Assembly: GCF_025152745.1 (NCBI RefSeq)
Contig: NZ_CP104040.1
Span: forward strand, 3,840,501-3,904,500
Length of the DNA stretch: 64,000 nucleotides
Source: Rhizobium sp. WSM4643
Lineage (GTDB): Bacteria > Pseudomonadota > Alphaproteobacteria > Rhizobiales > Rhizobiaceae
Direction: 5' to 3'
Positions within the stretch are counted from its first letter, which is position 1, and each line of letters opens with the position of its first letter. The notes below the pieces were generated by a model. That model was not told the origin of the DNA and ran no database searches. It saw nothing but the letters and a program-made list of their open reading frames with translations. Shown in pieces: positions 10,497 through 18,728 of the stretch. The translations under genes were made by a program, and so were the position numbers.

Positions 10497-11485
10497 TGCC
10501 GACAGTTGCACCGCTTGATCTCGACGGCCACGTTCTGGCCGTCGAATTTTTAGGTGATGTTCCCTTCTTCGCAAGCGCAAACGGTACATTCCACCGGCTG
10601 GATGGCGGCGACAGGGTTTCCGAAGCCCACCAGGGCATGCTCACCGCCATCCGCGACCCCTACAGCGAGAGCCTGATCTCAGGCGGCGAGGATGGCAAGG
10701 TACTGCGCATTGCCGCCGACGGCAGCGTCAGCGAGATCGCGACCGCGCCGCGCAAGTGGATTTCGCAGGTCGCAGCCGGGCCTCAGGGTGCCGTTGCCTA
10801 TTCCTACGGCAAGAGTGCGCTCGTGCGCCTGGCCGATGGCACGACCAAGGAATTCCCCGAGGAGCGCACGGTCGAAGGCCTTGCCTTTGCACCGAAGGGC
10901 CTGCGCATCGCAGCGGCGCGCTACAACGGCGTGTCGCTGCATTGGATCGGCATGAACGCCAAGCCGGTCGATCTGGAATGGAAGGGTGCGCATACCGGCG
11001 TCACCTTCTCGCCGGATGGCAATTTCCTCGTCACCTCGATGCAGGAAAACGCACTGCACGGCTGGAAGCTAGACATCAAGCCCGGGACCGAAGCCCGCCA
11101 TATGCGCATGACCGGCTACCCCGCCAAGGTGAAATCACTCTCCTGGTCGGTCAAGGGCAAGTGGCTCGCCTCTTCAGGCGCGCCTGCGGCAATCGTCTGG
11201 CCCTTCCAGGGCAAGGACGGGCCGATGGGCAAGGCGCCGCTGGAGCTCGGCACTCGCGCCAATATCATGGCGACCGCGGTGAAATTCCATCCGCTCGAGG
11301 ACATCCTCGCCATCGGCTTCATCGACGGCATGATTCTGGCCGTGCGCATCGCCGACAGCAAGGAAGCGCTGCTGCGCCGACCTGGTAAGGGCGCGATCAC
11401 GGCGATGAGCTGGAGCAAAAACGGCAAGCTGCTCGCCTTCGGCTCCGAAGCCGGCGACTGCGGCGTCATCGATATTTCGGCCTGA
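10496..11485 (+). CDS. WD40-repeat protein coupled to the COG0523 GTPase
   Basis: 329 residues with repeated beta-propeller blades (for example GMLTAIRDPYSESLISGGEDGKVLRIA and GAITAMSWSKNGKLLAFGSEAGDCGVI). There is no signal peptide, so it is probably cytoplasmic. WD40 propellers act as protein-binding platforms; no catalytic residues are evident. The one-base overlap with the GTPase suggests it may be a partner or client in the same metal-handling job. Biochemical function unknown. Confidence 0.82.
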   Translation: MPTVAPLDLDGHVLAVEFLGDVPFFASANGTFHRLDGGDRVSEAHQGMLTAIRDPYSESLISGGEDGKVLRIAADGSVSEIATAPRKWISQVAAGPQGAVAYSYGKSALVRLADGTTKEFPEERTVEGLAFAPKGLRIAAARYNGVSLHWIGMNAKPVDLEWKGAHTGVTFSPDGNFLVTSMQENALHGWKLDIKPGTEARHMRMTGYPAKVKSLSWSVKGKWLASSGAPAAIVWPFQGKDGPMGKAPLELGTRANIMATAVKFHPLEDILAIGFIDGMILAVRIADSKEALLRRPGKGAITAMSWSKNGKLLAFGSEAGDCGVIDISA

Positions 11486-11500
11486 GCCCCGCTGCCGGCA

Positions 11501-11998
11501 ATGGACGACGCCCTGGCGAAACCTGAAATCGTGACGCTGACGGCCGACCACATGCAAGCCGCAGCCGATATCAGACGTGTCGCCCTTTGGCAGCGGCTGC
11601 CCAGGCTGCCGAATGTGCATACGCCCGAGGAAGAGGAGCAGTACTGGCGCATGCATCTGCTGCCGAATTGCTCGATCCTCGGCGCAGCCATGGGCAACCG
11701 GCTCGTCGGTGTCATCGCCTACGGCGACAACTGGATAGAGCAGCTTTACGTTCTCCCCGATTTCCAGGGCAAGGGCATCGGCTCCCTGCTTCTCGGCTGC
11801 GCCAAGGAGGAGATGGACGAGATCAGGCTCTGGACGTTCCAGCGTAATGCGGGCGCTCGCGCTTTCTACGAACGGCACGGTTTTGCCGCCGAGGAGGAGA
11901 CCGATGGCGCCGACAACGAAGAACGGGAGCCTGATGTGCTCTATCACTGGCGCCGGCTTCCGGAGCTGACACCGGACCTGCAACCGTCGGACGGCTAG
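11501..11998 (+). CDS. GNAT-family N-acetyltransferase
   Basis: 165 residues with the GNAT acetyl-CoA site: beta-strand WIEQLYVLPDFQGKGIGSLLL (residues about 75-95), followed by LWTFQRNAGARAFYERHGF. The acceptor substrate is not identifiable. It lies 15 bases after the WD40 gene and is likely on the same transcript. The ribosome site before the ATG is weak. Confidence 0.82.
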   Translation: MDDALAKPEIVTLTADHMQAAADIRRVALWQRLPRLPNVHTPEEEEQYWRMHLLPNCSILGAAMGNRLVGVIAYGDNWIEQLYVLPDFQGKGIGSLLLGCAKEEMDEIRLWTFQRNAGARAFYERHGFAAEEETDGADNEEREPDVLYHWRRLPELTPDLQPSDG

Positions 11999-12095
11999 AC
12001 GACAATCAGGGCTGCCAAATGCCTTGCCCAGGCGAAACATGAACCGCACGCAGGACGCGCCTTGCGCGCCGCCCTGGCTGACAGAGGAAACGGGA

Positions 12096-12914
12096 ATGTC
12101 GAAATCGACCGGCCTCGGTTTGACCGAGCAACAGCCGCAGCCTTTGGGCGATGCATCGGTCTGGACCGTGATCCGCGCCGAGGCGGCCGAGCTCGCCGCA
12201 CGCGAGCCGATATTGCAGCGGCTGCTTGCCGCTGAGGTAACGGACACTGCCGGCAATGATGAGATCATCGCCCACGTGCTGGCCGCGCGGCTCTCCGTTG
12301 CGCAGGTGGAGACGGGTGATCTGTTTGATCTCGTCCGGTCCACATTGACCGCAGACATCATGCGGAAGGTCGAGGCCGATCTCGTTGCCGTGCGCGAACG
12401 CGATCCGGCCTGCACCACATTTCTGCACGCGCTTCTCAACCTCAAGGGCTTTCATGCGCTGCAGACGCACCGCATCGCCCATGCGCTCTGGGTCGCCGGC
12501 CGTCCGGAGATCGCCAGCTGGCTCGCCAATCTCGTTTCGCTGGTCTTCGGCCCGGATATCCATCCGGCGGCGCGGATCGGCGCGTCCATCATGCTCGACC
12601 ACGGTTCGGGCATCGTCATCGGCGAAACGGCTGTCATCGAGGATGAAGTTTCGATCCTGCAGAACGTTACGCTCGGCGGCACCGGCAAGGAGACCGGCGA
12701 CCGCCACCCGAAGATACGCCACGGCGTTATGATCGGCGCCGGCGCCAAGATCCTCGGCAATATCGAAATCGGCGCCTTCAGCAAAGTCGCCGCCGGCAGC
12801 GTCGTGCTGAAATCGGTGCCCGAGCATTGCACGGTCGCCGGCGTGCCAGCCGCCGTCGTACGCATTCATCGCGCCGATGAAATCCCGGCCGAGACGATGG
12901 ACCAGAACATCTAG
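12096..12914 (+). CDS. cysE: Serine O-acetyltransferase
   Basis: 272 residues. An N-terminal SATase helical domain (VWTVIRAEAAELAAREPILQ...) is followed by a left-handed beta-helix of hexapeptide repeats (IHPAARIGASIMLDHGSGIVIGETAVIEDEV). The catalytic His/Asp region DHGSG and the GGTGKETGDRHPKI loop are both intact. It acetylates serine with acetyl-CoA, the first step of cysteine synthesis. AGAGGA is spaced well before ATG 12096; upstream in-frame ATGs at 12024 and 12039 would add up to 24 residues and cannot be excluded. Confidence 0.92.
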   Translation: MSKSTGLGLTEQQPQPLGDASVWTVIRAEAAELAAREPILQRLLAAEVTDTAGNDEIIAHVLAARLSVAQVETGDLFDLVRSTLTADIMRKVEADLVAVRERDPACTTFLHALLNLKGFHALQTHRIAHALWVAGRPEIASWLANLVSLVFGPDIHPAARIGASIMLDHGSGIVIGETAVIEDEVSILQNVTLGGTGKETGDRHPKIRHGVMIGAGAKILGNIEIGAFSKVAAGSVVLKSVPEHCTVAGVPAAVVRIHRADEIPAETMDQNI

Positions 12915-12948
12915 GATCGCTCCGAGATAAAGAGTTCGGCCCTTTTCG

Positions 12949-13310
12949 CTAAGCGGCCTGCTGATTTTCGCAGAAGGCTTCGGCCCGGTTGCGGCCTTCG
13001 CGCTTCGAACGATAGAGCGCCTCGTCTGCCTTCGGCATCAGTCGTTCAAATCTCCGCCGCTTTCCGCACGCGCGGCAACGCCGATGCTCAGCGTTGGAAA
13101 GACGGCCAGATCCGGCAGTTGCATGACGGCAGCGGCGAAAGTGAAACGGATGCGCTCGGCAATCGCCACCGCATCTTCGCAGGAAACATTTCTCAGTACC
13201 GCCAGGAATTCATCGCCACCTTGGCGGGCAAGCAGGTCGTCGGAGCGCATGATGCCTCTCGAAACGCTGGCGAAAAGCCGCAGCATGTTGTCGCCCGCGG
13301 CATGGCTTCG
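12949..13310 (-). pseudogene. Remnant of a GGDEF diguanylate cyclase domain
   Basis: The minus strand encodes the second half of a GGDEF domain: SHAAGDNMLRLFASVSRG, then SDDLLARQGGDEFLAVL, then LSIGVAARAESGGD. It is broken at both ends. Upstream of SHAAGDN the frame meets a stop (TAG) and no N-terminal half is seen. At about 13045 a single-base loss (GATTT-GAACGACTG) shifts the frame into a stop, while the expected ending FERLMPKADEALYRSKREGRNR continues in the next frame to a stop at 12949. So this is a 5'-truncated, frameshifted relic. It lies between cysE and a serine hydrolase gene. Confidence 0.85.
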
Positions 13311-13408
13311 CTACGAATTTAACGATAGCGGGGTTTTCCTGCTGCATAATGCAGCAATTCAAGCGTTGCAGCGTCCTTTGCGCGTCTGCAAAGCCACGCG
13401 GCCTGTCT

Positions 13409-14437
13409 TCAGGCGGCCCGCACGGTGCCGATAATGTCCGCCAACAGACCGTGCAGCAAGTCCCTGTAGCCATTCCGGGCAGACGGGCCGCTCTCTTCCG
13501 AGGTCATGACGACGGTGAGATCGAGCGACGGCACGATGTAGAGCATCTGCCCGCCATAACCCCAGGCGAAATGCACCTGCTCGCCGCCGATCAGTCGCGT
13601 GAACCAGCCATAGCCATATTCATCGCCCGAGAAGCGCGAGTTTGTGCGCGGCTGCCACGACTGGGAGATCCAGTCGGCGGGGACGATCTGGCGGCCGTCG
13701 ACGGTCTTGCCGCCGTTGCGGTAGAGTTCGCCGAAGGCAAGCAGCGACCAGGCGCTCATCGCCATCTGATTGCCGCCGAGATAGATGCCCTGCGGGTCAC
13801 GCTCCCAGGCGCCGATGTGGAAACCCTCGACCGGGCCGAGCCATTCGCGCGCCAGCGCCAAGGTCGACCGGCCGCTGACCTTGGTCAAAATGGCCGAAAG
13901 CAGATGCGTGGATGCGGTGGAATAAAGCATCTCGCCACCGGGCTGATCGACGAAAGGCTGCGAGAGCGCAAAACGCACCCAGTTGCGCGAGGAGACCCAG
14001 CGGCCGTAGTTCGGCCCCGACATGCGATCGAGCCCAGCCTGCATGGAGAGAAGATTACCGATGGTGATGTCGTTGATGCGCGGGTCGGGCGTTAAAGGGA
14101 GATCGGCCTTCAGGATCGGCGCGATCTTCTGATCCGGCGCCGTCAGCAGGCCTTTGTCGATGGCGATACCGACCAGCGCCGAAATGATCGACTTCGAAGC
14201 GGATTTGATATTGGTCGATTCCGAAGGCGAATGACCATGAAACCCACGTTCGCTAAGCACACGTCCGTCGCGAGCGACAATCACCGTCTTGAGCGGCCTC
14301 ATTGCGGGGTCGCTCGCCGCGCGATCGAGACGCGGGCCAAGCCCGCCGACGCCGGAAGCCGTGCTCTGAGCAGTCGCCGGCCCCGTTGCGGCAAGCGGCA
14401 GGCAGAAGAGAAGCAGAAGGGAAAAAAGGCGGATCAT
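13409..14437 (-). CDS. Beta-lactamase-fold serine hydrolase (class C / 6-aminohexanoate-dimer hydrolase type), exported
   Basis: 342 residues from the ATG that begins a clear signal peptide (MIRLFSLLLLFCLPLAAT...ATAQ). The SxxK nucleophile is in IKSASKSIISAL and the second catalytic Tyr in MLYSTAS. WGYGGQ near the C-terminus stands where the HxG/KTG element is expected. Relatives are esterases, peptidases or amide hydrolases rather than drug-resistance enzymes. An in-frame extension to 14572 would bury the signal peptide. Substrate unknown. Confidence 0.85.
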   Translation of the reverse strand: MIRLFSLLLLFCLPLAATGPATAQSTASGVGGLGPRLDRAASDPAMRPLKTVIVARDGRVLSERGFHGHSPSESTNIKSASKSIISALVGIAIDKGLLTAPDQKIAPILKADLPLTPDPRINDITIGNLLSMQAGLDRMSGPNYGRWVSSRNWVRFALSQPFVDQPGGEMLYSTASTHLLSAILTKVSGRSTLALAREWLGPVEGFHIGAWERDPQGIYLGGNQMAMSAWSLLAFGELYRNGGKTVDGRQIVPADWISQSWQPRTNSRFSGDEYGYGWFTRLIGGEQVHFAWGYGGQMLYIVPSLDLTVVMTSEESGPSARNGYRDLLHGLLADIIGTVRAA

Positions 14438-14706
14438 CTGACGCAAGATAGGATATCGCCGCAATATGTTCGCATGCCGGCGACCCATTTCACGCAATTG
14501 TGTTTCCGTGTGTCGGAGAGCTAGCGACCGCGCCGCTTCATCCGCCAGAAAGACAATCCGCGCCGCAACCACATCAGACCGCCTGCCTGCGTTGTTAAAC
14601 GGCGCGAATATTACCAGCCGGGGGAAAAATTCCCAACCGGGCCGGCCGGTCGGCGCAGCCTTACAGCGCCGCGCGTCTTTTCAAGCCCACCCGGCCCAAT
14701 CCAGTT

Positions 14707-15297
14707 CTAGGCTGCGCGGCGAACCGGCGCACTGGCTAGCATACGTCCCGAGGGGACGATCATGCCGGCCGCGCCGTCGAGCCAGCCTTCGGTGAGCTCG
14801 AGCGCAAGAAAGCGCGAGCGTTCGAACGGACCCGGCATGACGAGATGGCGGGCCTTTTCAGCAAAGAAGCCGAAACGCTCGTAATAGGCCGCATCGCCGA
14901 CGAGCAGGACGGCGCCATGCCCGCGATTCTTCGCTTCGAGGATTGCCGCGCGCATCAATGCCGCACCGACGCCCTTGCCGCCATGCTGCGAGGCAACAGC
15001 GAGCGGCCCGAGCAGCAGTGCATTGATCGGCGTGCCTTCATCATTGACGCCGGCTTCGATGTTCCAGAGCCGCACCGTACCGATGACACGGCCGTCGCGA
15101 TCGCGCGCGACGAGCGCAAGACCCTCGGCCGGAACGCGGTTGCGGCGGATCTTCTCCGACGACTTCTTGCGGCGACCCGCGCCCATGACGCGGTCGAGCA
15201 GATTTTCACGAGCAACGACATCCGAGGGATTTTCGGCGTCGATGGTGAAAGTGGTGGGCGCAAAGAATGCGCGGACAGAATCAAGAACAGCGGCCAT
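14707..15297 (-). CDS. GNAT-family N-acetyltransferase (YhbS-like)
   Basis: 196 residues. The acetyl-CoA binding segment LLGPLAVASQHGGKGVGAALM and the later AAYYERFGFFAEKARHL match the YhbS-type acetyltransferases, which carry a C-terminal extension as seen here. The target is unknown. It stands about 95 bases downstream of the ornithine decarboxylase gene on the same strand and could be read from the same promoter. Confidence 0.83.
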   Translation of the reverse strand: MAAVLDSVRAFFAPTTFTIDAENPSDVVARENLLDRVMGAGRRKKSSEKIRRNRVPAEGLALVARDRDGRVIGTVRLWNIEAGVNDEGTPINALLLGPLAVASQHGGKGVGAALMRAAILEAKNRGHGAVLLVGDAAYYERFGFFAEKARHLVMPGPFERSRFLALELTEGWLDGAAGMIVPSGRMLASAPVRRAA

Positions 15298-15391
15298 CTT
15301 GGCCTCCCGTACCCAATACCGTTATCAGCGGCGATGAAGGAAAATTGTGAATTTGCCGCCCCGGCTGGTTACGGGGCCGGCGGAAACGACC

Positions 15392-16525
15392 TCAGATGAC
15401 GTAGGCCTTCAGCGGGTCGAAACCGTTGAAAGCGACAGCCGAATAGGTCGTCGTATAGGCGCCGGTGCCTTCGATCAGAACCTCGTCGCCGATCGAAAGC
15501 GTGATCGGCAGCGGATAGAGGTTCTTCTCGTAGAGCACGTCGGCCGAATCGCAGGTCGGACCGGCAATGACGCAGGGCTCCATCTCGTCGCCGTCGTGTT
15601 CTGTACGGATCGGATAGCGGATGGCTTCGTCCATCGTCTCGGCGAGACCGCCGAACTTGCCGATGTCGAGGAAAACCCAGCGGGCATCGTCATTGTCCGA
15701 CTTCTTCGAAATCAGCACGACTTCCGCCTTGATGACACCGGCATTGCCGACCATGCCGCGGCCCGGCTCGATGATCGTCTGCGGGATCTGGTTGCCGAAA
15801 TGCGTGCGCAGCGCCTGGTAGATCGACTTGCCGTAAGCTTCTGCGGACGGAACGTCACGCAGGTACTTGGTCGGGAAGCCGCCGCCCATGTTGACCATCT
15901 GTAGGTGGATGCCCTGCTTGGCAAGCGATACGAAGACGCGCTTGGCATCGGCAAGCGCCGAATCCCAGGCGTCGACCTTGGTCATCTGCGAACCGACATG
16001 GAACGAGACGCCATAGGACTGCAGGCCAAGCTGATGGGCATAGACGAGAACGTCGACAGCCATCTGCGGAACGCAGCCGAACTTGCGCGACAGCGGCCAT
16101 TCGGCGCCTTCGCCATCCGTGAGCACGCGGCAGAAGACACGGGCGCCGGGAGCGGCGCGCGAAATCTTCTCGACTTCCTCGTGGCTGTCGACGGCAAAGA
16201 GGCTGACGCCGAGCGCATGCGCGCGGGCAACGTCACGCTCCTTCTTGATCGTGTTGCCATAGGAGATACGGGCGGCGGTCGCACCAGCGTCGAGCGCCAT
16301 TTCGATTTCGGCAACGGATGCACAATCGAAATTGGAGCCGAGGCCTGCGAGCAGCTTCAGCACTTCCGGGGCCGGGTTGGCCTTGACGGCATAATAGATG
16401 GCGCTGTCCGGCATGGCGTGACGGAAGGCGTGGAAATTGTCGCGAACGACGTCGAGGTCAACCACAAGGCAGGGACCATCGGGACGTCGGGTTGCGAGAA
16501 AGTCGCGGATGCGCTGGGTGGTCAT
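15392..16525 (-). CDS. odc: PLP-dependent ornithine/lysine decarboxylase (fold III, eukaryotic type)
   Basis: 377 residues. The PLP lysine is in YAVKANP (residue about 48). HVGSQ, the glycine-rich MGGGFPT, EPGRGMVG, and the active-site CDSADVLYEKN near the C-terminus are all present. It decarboxylates ornithine (and possibly lysine) to putrescine (cadaverine), the entry to polyamine synthesis. AGAGGGAA is correctly placed before ATG 16525. The frame stays open ~160 codons further upstream, but that part lacks homology and is the leader region. A short upstream frame ends in a TGA that overlaps this ATG. Divergent from a LysR gene. Confidence 0.93.
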   Translation of the reverse strand: MTTQRIRDFLATRRPDGPCLVVDLDVVRDNFHAFRHAMPDSAIYYAVKANPAPEVLKLLAGLGSNFDCASVAEIEMALDAGATAARISYGNTIKKERDVARAHALGVSLFAVDSHEEVEKISRAAPGARVFCRVLTDGEGAEWPLSRKFGCVPQMAVDVLVYAHQLGLQSYGVSFHVGSQMTKVDAWDSALADAKRVFVSLAKQGIHLQMVNMGGGFPTKYLRDVPSAEAYGKSIYQALRTHFGNQIPQTIIEPGRGMVGNAGVIKAEVVLISKKSDNDDARWVFLDIGKFGGLAETMDEAIRYPIRTEHDGDEMEPCVIAGPTCDSADVLYEKNLYPLPITLSIGDEVLIEGTGAYTTTYSAVAFNGFDPLKAYVI

Positions 16526-16731
16526 ATCGATTCCCTCTTCCAATTCCAGAGCTCCGGCATGAACCGGAGGACAAAGGGCATACGATAGCTCGCATTGGAA
16601 CCAGCCGGTGGAGACCCCGGAACCATAGCTAGCGCTCGATGCGCGAATAGTGAGCCAACGCCGCGGTGCGGTGTAAGTTCGGCTTTGTCTGCCATGGATT
16701 GGAGGGAGAATCCCAACCGCACTTCCGGCAA
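16522..16731 (-). CDS. Candidate upstream open frame (leader peptide) overlapping the odc start
   Basis: A 69-codon frame ends in a TGA overlapping the odc ATG (ATGA), so ribosomes leaving it could restart at odc. The most likely translated part is a short internal one: SYRMPFVLRFMPELWNW..., beginning about 20 codons before the end. Gamma-proteobacterial speF is controlled by a leader peptide that arrests with ornithine, which makes a peptide here attractive, but I see no sequence likeness to that peptide. It may be a chance frame in the leader. Confidence 0.3.
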   Translation of the reverse strand: MPEVRLGFSLQSMADKAELTPHRGVGSLFAHRALAMVPGSPPAGSNASYRMPFVLRFMPELWNWKRESI

Positions 16732-16900
16732 TGATGGTGTGCCTCTTCAGTAACCCCCGCTGATGGAAAGCAGGGAGAGAACAAAAAGGCCCGCACCGTC
16801 GTTGCTTCAGGCGTCCTCGCATTTTCCGGTTGGCCGGAATAGCGACTGGAGGGGTTAATTCCAGGTACCTTACCGATTTCCTCACCAATTCGAGGGTTCG
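16526..16900 (-). ncRNA. Long structured leader of the ornithine decarboxylase gene (candidate speF-type leader RNA)
   Basis: About 375 bases between the divergent LysR promoter region and the odc start. Alphaproteobacterial odc genes are known to carry a conserved cis-acting 'speF' leader, and this gene fits its host class and position. Short hairpins are visible on the transcript (for example CCGG-CCAA-CCGG near 16830) and a GC block followed by TTTTT near 16786. The outer limits and the fold are not resolved by eye, so the span is approximate. Confidence 0.6.
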
Positions 16901-17053
16901 GCGGACACCCATGGGCACGTGCGACTTTGGGCTGAGTGGGAAATAAGAATATTCGCCTTCATAATCAAGCGATTTTTTGATCCTTGGGCTAAAAAAATAA
17001 TTGAACAAAACAAGCCAATTTGTTCAACATTCCGAAACAGCCCGAGGGGTGCC

Positions 17054-17947
17054 ATGGATACCTTGACCCGCATACGCGCCTTCATCGATGTCGTCGAGGC
17101 CGAAGGCTTCTCCGCCGCGGCACGGCGCACCGGCCGCTCCAAGGCGCTGCTCTCCAAATATGTGCGTGAACTGGAGGATGAACTCGGCGCGCTGCTGCTC
17201 AACCGTACAACCCGGCAGTTCTCCATGACCGAAGCCGGCCACACCTATTATCGCACCGCTTCCGATATCCTCAAGGAGATCGACAACCTCGCCGATCTCG
17301 TGCGTGAGAACAATGCACAGCTAAAGGGACGGCTGCGCATCTCGGTGCCGCGCACCTTCGTCGATGCCGAGGTCGGCCAGTCGCTGATCGATTTCGCCAA
17401 GGAGAACCCGGATCTTACGCTGGAGATTGCCGCCGACGACCGGTTCGTCGATCTGATCGAGGAAAGCTTCGACGTGGCGATCCGCATCACCAAACTCGAG
17501 GATTCCGGCATGATCGCCCGCAAGATCTCGGATTTCCGCATCCATATCTGCGCTACCCCCGATTTTCTCGAGCGTTATCCCGATCTCGATCACCCGACGG
17601 CCCTTTCCAACGTCCCTTTCATCGTCGATACCAATGCGCGCACCCAGGCGAGCATCCGCTTCCACAACCCCGACAACACCTCGTTCGCCGTCGCCGTTTC
17701 CGGACCGATAGAGGTGAACAGCCCGCATGCGACGTTACGCGCGGCACTTGCCGGCATCGGCGTAGCCTTCATCCCGGATTTCATCGCCCGCAAGCCGATC
17801 GAGAGCGGCGAACTGGTTACGCTGTTCAACGATTACATCCCCACCGACCGCGGCATCTATGCCGTTTATCCGCACCGGCGCTACCTGCCGGCCAAGGTGA
17901 GGATCTTCGTCGATTACCTGCACAACTGGTTCAAGAAGCACCCATGA
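17054..17947 (+). CDS. LysR-family transcriptional regulator
   Basis: 297 residues. The N-terminal winged helix (IRAFIDVVEAEGFSAAARRTGRSKALLSKYVRELE) is followed by a LysR substrate-binding domain with the typical IGVAFIPDFIARKPIESGEL near the C-terminus. GAGGGG sits before ATG 17054. It is divergent from odc, with the odc leader and an AT-rich promoter region between, so it may regulate odc or itself. The DNA-binding half resembles the group that acts on neighbouring oxidoreductase genes; target not proven. Confidence 0.88.
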   Translation: MDTLTRIRAFIDVVEAEGFSAAARRTGRSKALLSKYVRELEDELGALLLNRTTRQFSMTEAGHTYYRTASDILKEIDNLADLVRENNAQLKGRLRISVPRTFVDAEVGQSLIDFAKENPDLTLEIAADDRFVDLIEESFDVAIRITKLEDSGMIARKISDFRIHICATPDFLERYPDLDHPTALSNVPFIVDTNARTQASIRFHNPDNTSFAVAVSGPIEVNSPHATLRAALAGIGVAFIPDFIARKPIESGELVTLFNDYIPTDRGIYAVYPHRRYLPAKVRIFVDYLHNWFKKHP

Positions 17948-18086
17948 TGCGACAACAGGTTCCATGTTGATCCACATGGCTGAGACGATCGGACGGCGAC
18001 GATCGGGGATCCACAGTGAAGCCCGTCCCAATTCCGTCCCAATTTCTGGCAAGAAGTCAGGGCCACCGAACAGAGCAGCGGAATAA

Positions 18087-18728
18087 ATGAAACATTCGAC
18101 GATACTGATCGCCGCGCTTCTTTCGCTGGCGCCGGCCGCCGCCTTTGCCCATCCGCACATCTTCGTGGAAGCGCGCCTCGAAGTCGTGGCCGGCAAGGAC
18201 GGCAGTGTCGAGGAACTGCGTAATGTCTGGCGCTTCGACGAGGTCTTTTCCTCCTCCGTCGTCATGGATTTCGACAAGAACACCGACCTGAAGCTGGAGC
18301 CGAACGAACTCGCTGAGGTCGGAAAGACGGTGAAGCAATCGCTTGCCGACTACGATTACTACATGAACCTGACGATCAACGGGAAGAACATCACCGTCCA
18401 GAAGCCCGACATCATCCATGTCGACTACAAGGATGGCCAGCTGCTGATGTTCTTTGCGGTGAAGCCGGTGGAGAAGATGCCGCTCAAGGGCAGGCTCACC
18501 TTCGGCGTCTATGACCCGACGCTCTACACCTCGATCGATTTTCCCACCGACACCGAGCTGGCGATCGTCGGAGACGGCTTCAAGGCCTGCAAACATCAGG
18601 TGGTGCGGCCGGATGCCGACGAGGTGATCTCGCAAAACAAACAGTCGCTGACGGACGCTTTCTTCAACGATCCGACCGGCACCAACATGTCCAAACTCTT
18701 CGCCACCCGGCTGGAGGTTACATGCTGA
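18087..18728 (+). CDS. DUF1007-family periplasmic protein, partner of NicO permease
   Basis: 213 residues with a signal peptide (MKHSTILIAALLSLAPAAAFA) followed at once by HPHIFVEA, the conserved start of DUF1007 proteins; the two histidines of the mature N-terminus are likely metal ligands. DUF1007 genes are typically paired with NicO nickel/cobalt permeases, as here: the next gene starts 7 bases before this stop codon. It probably delivers or senses the metal on the periplasmic side. A tandem GTCCCAATT (18028 and 18039) lies in the upstream gap. Confidence 0.85.
   Translation: MKHSTILIAALLSLAPAAAFAHPHIFVEARLEVVAGKDGSVEELRNVWRFDEVFSSSVVMDFDKNTDLKLEPNELAEVGKTVKQSLADYDYYMNLTINGKNITVQKPDIIHVDYKDGQLLMFFAVKPVEKMPLKGRLTFGVYDPTLYTSIDFPTDTELAIVGDGFKACKHQVVRPDADEVISQNKQSLTDAFFNDPTGTNMSKLFATRLEVTC

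Noticed and set aside
16526-17008. N-terminal extension of ornithine decarboxylase through the open upstream frame
   Set aside because: The enzyme is full length from 16525 with a good ribosome site; the upstream part has no protein homology and is a long leader.
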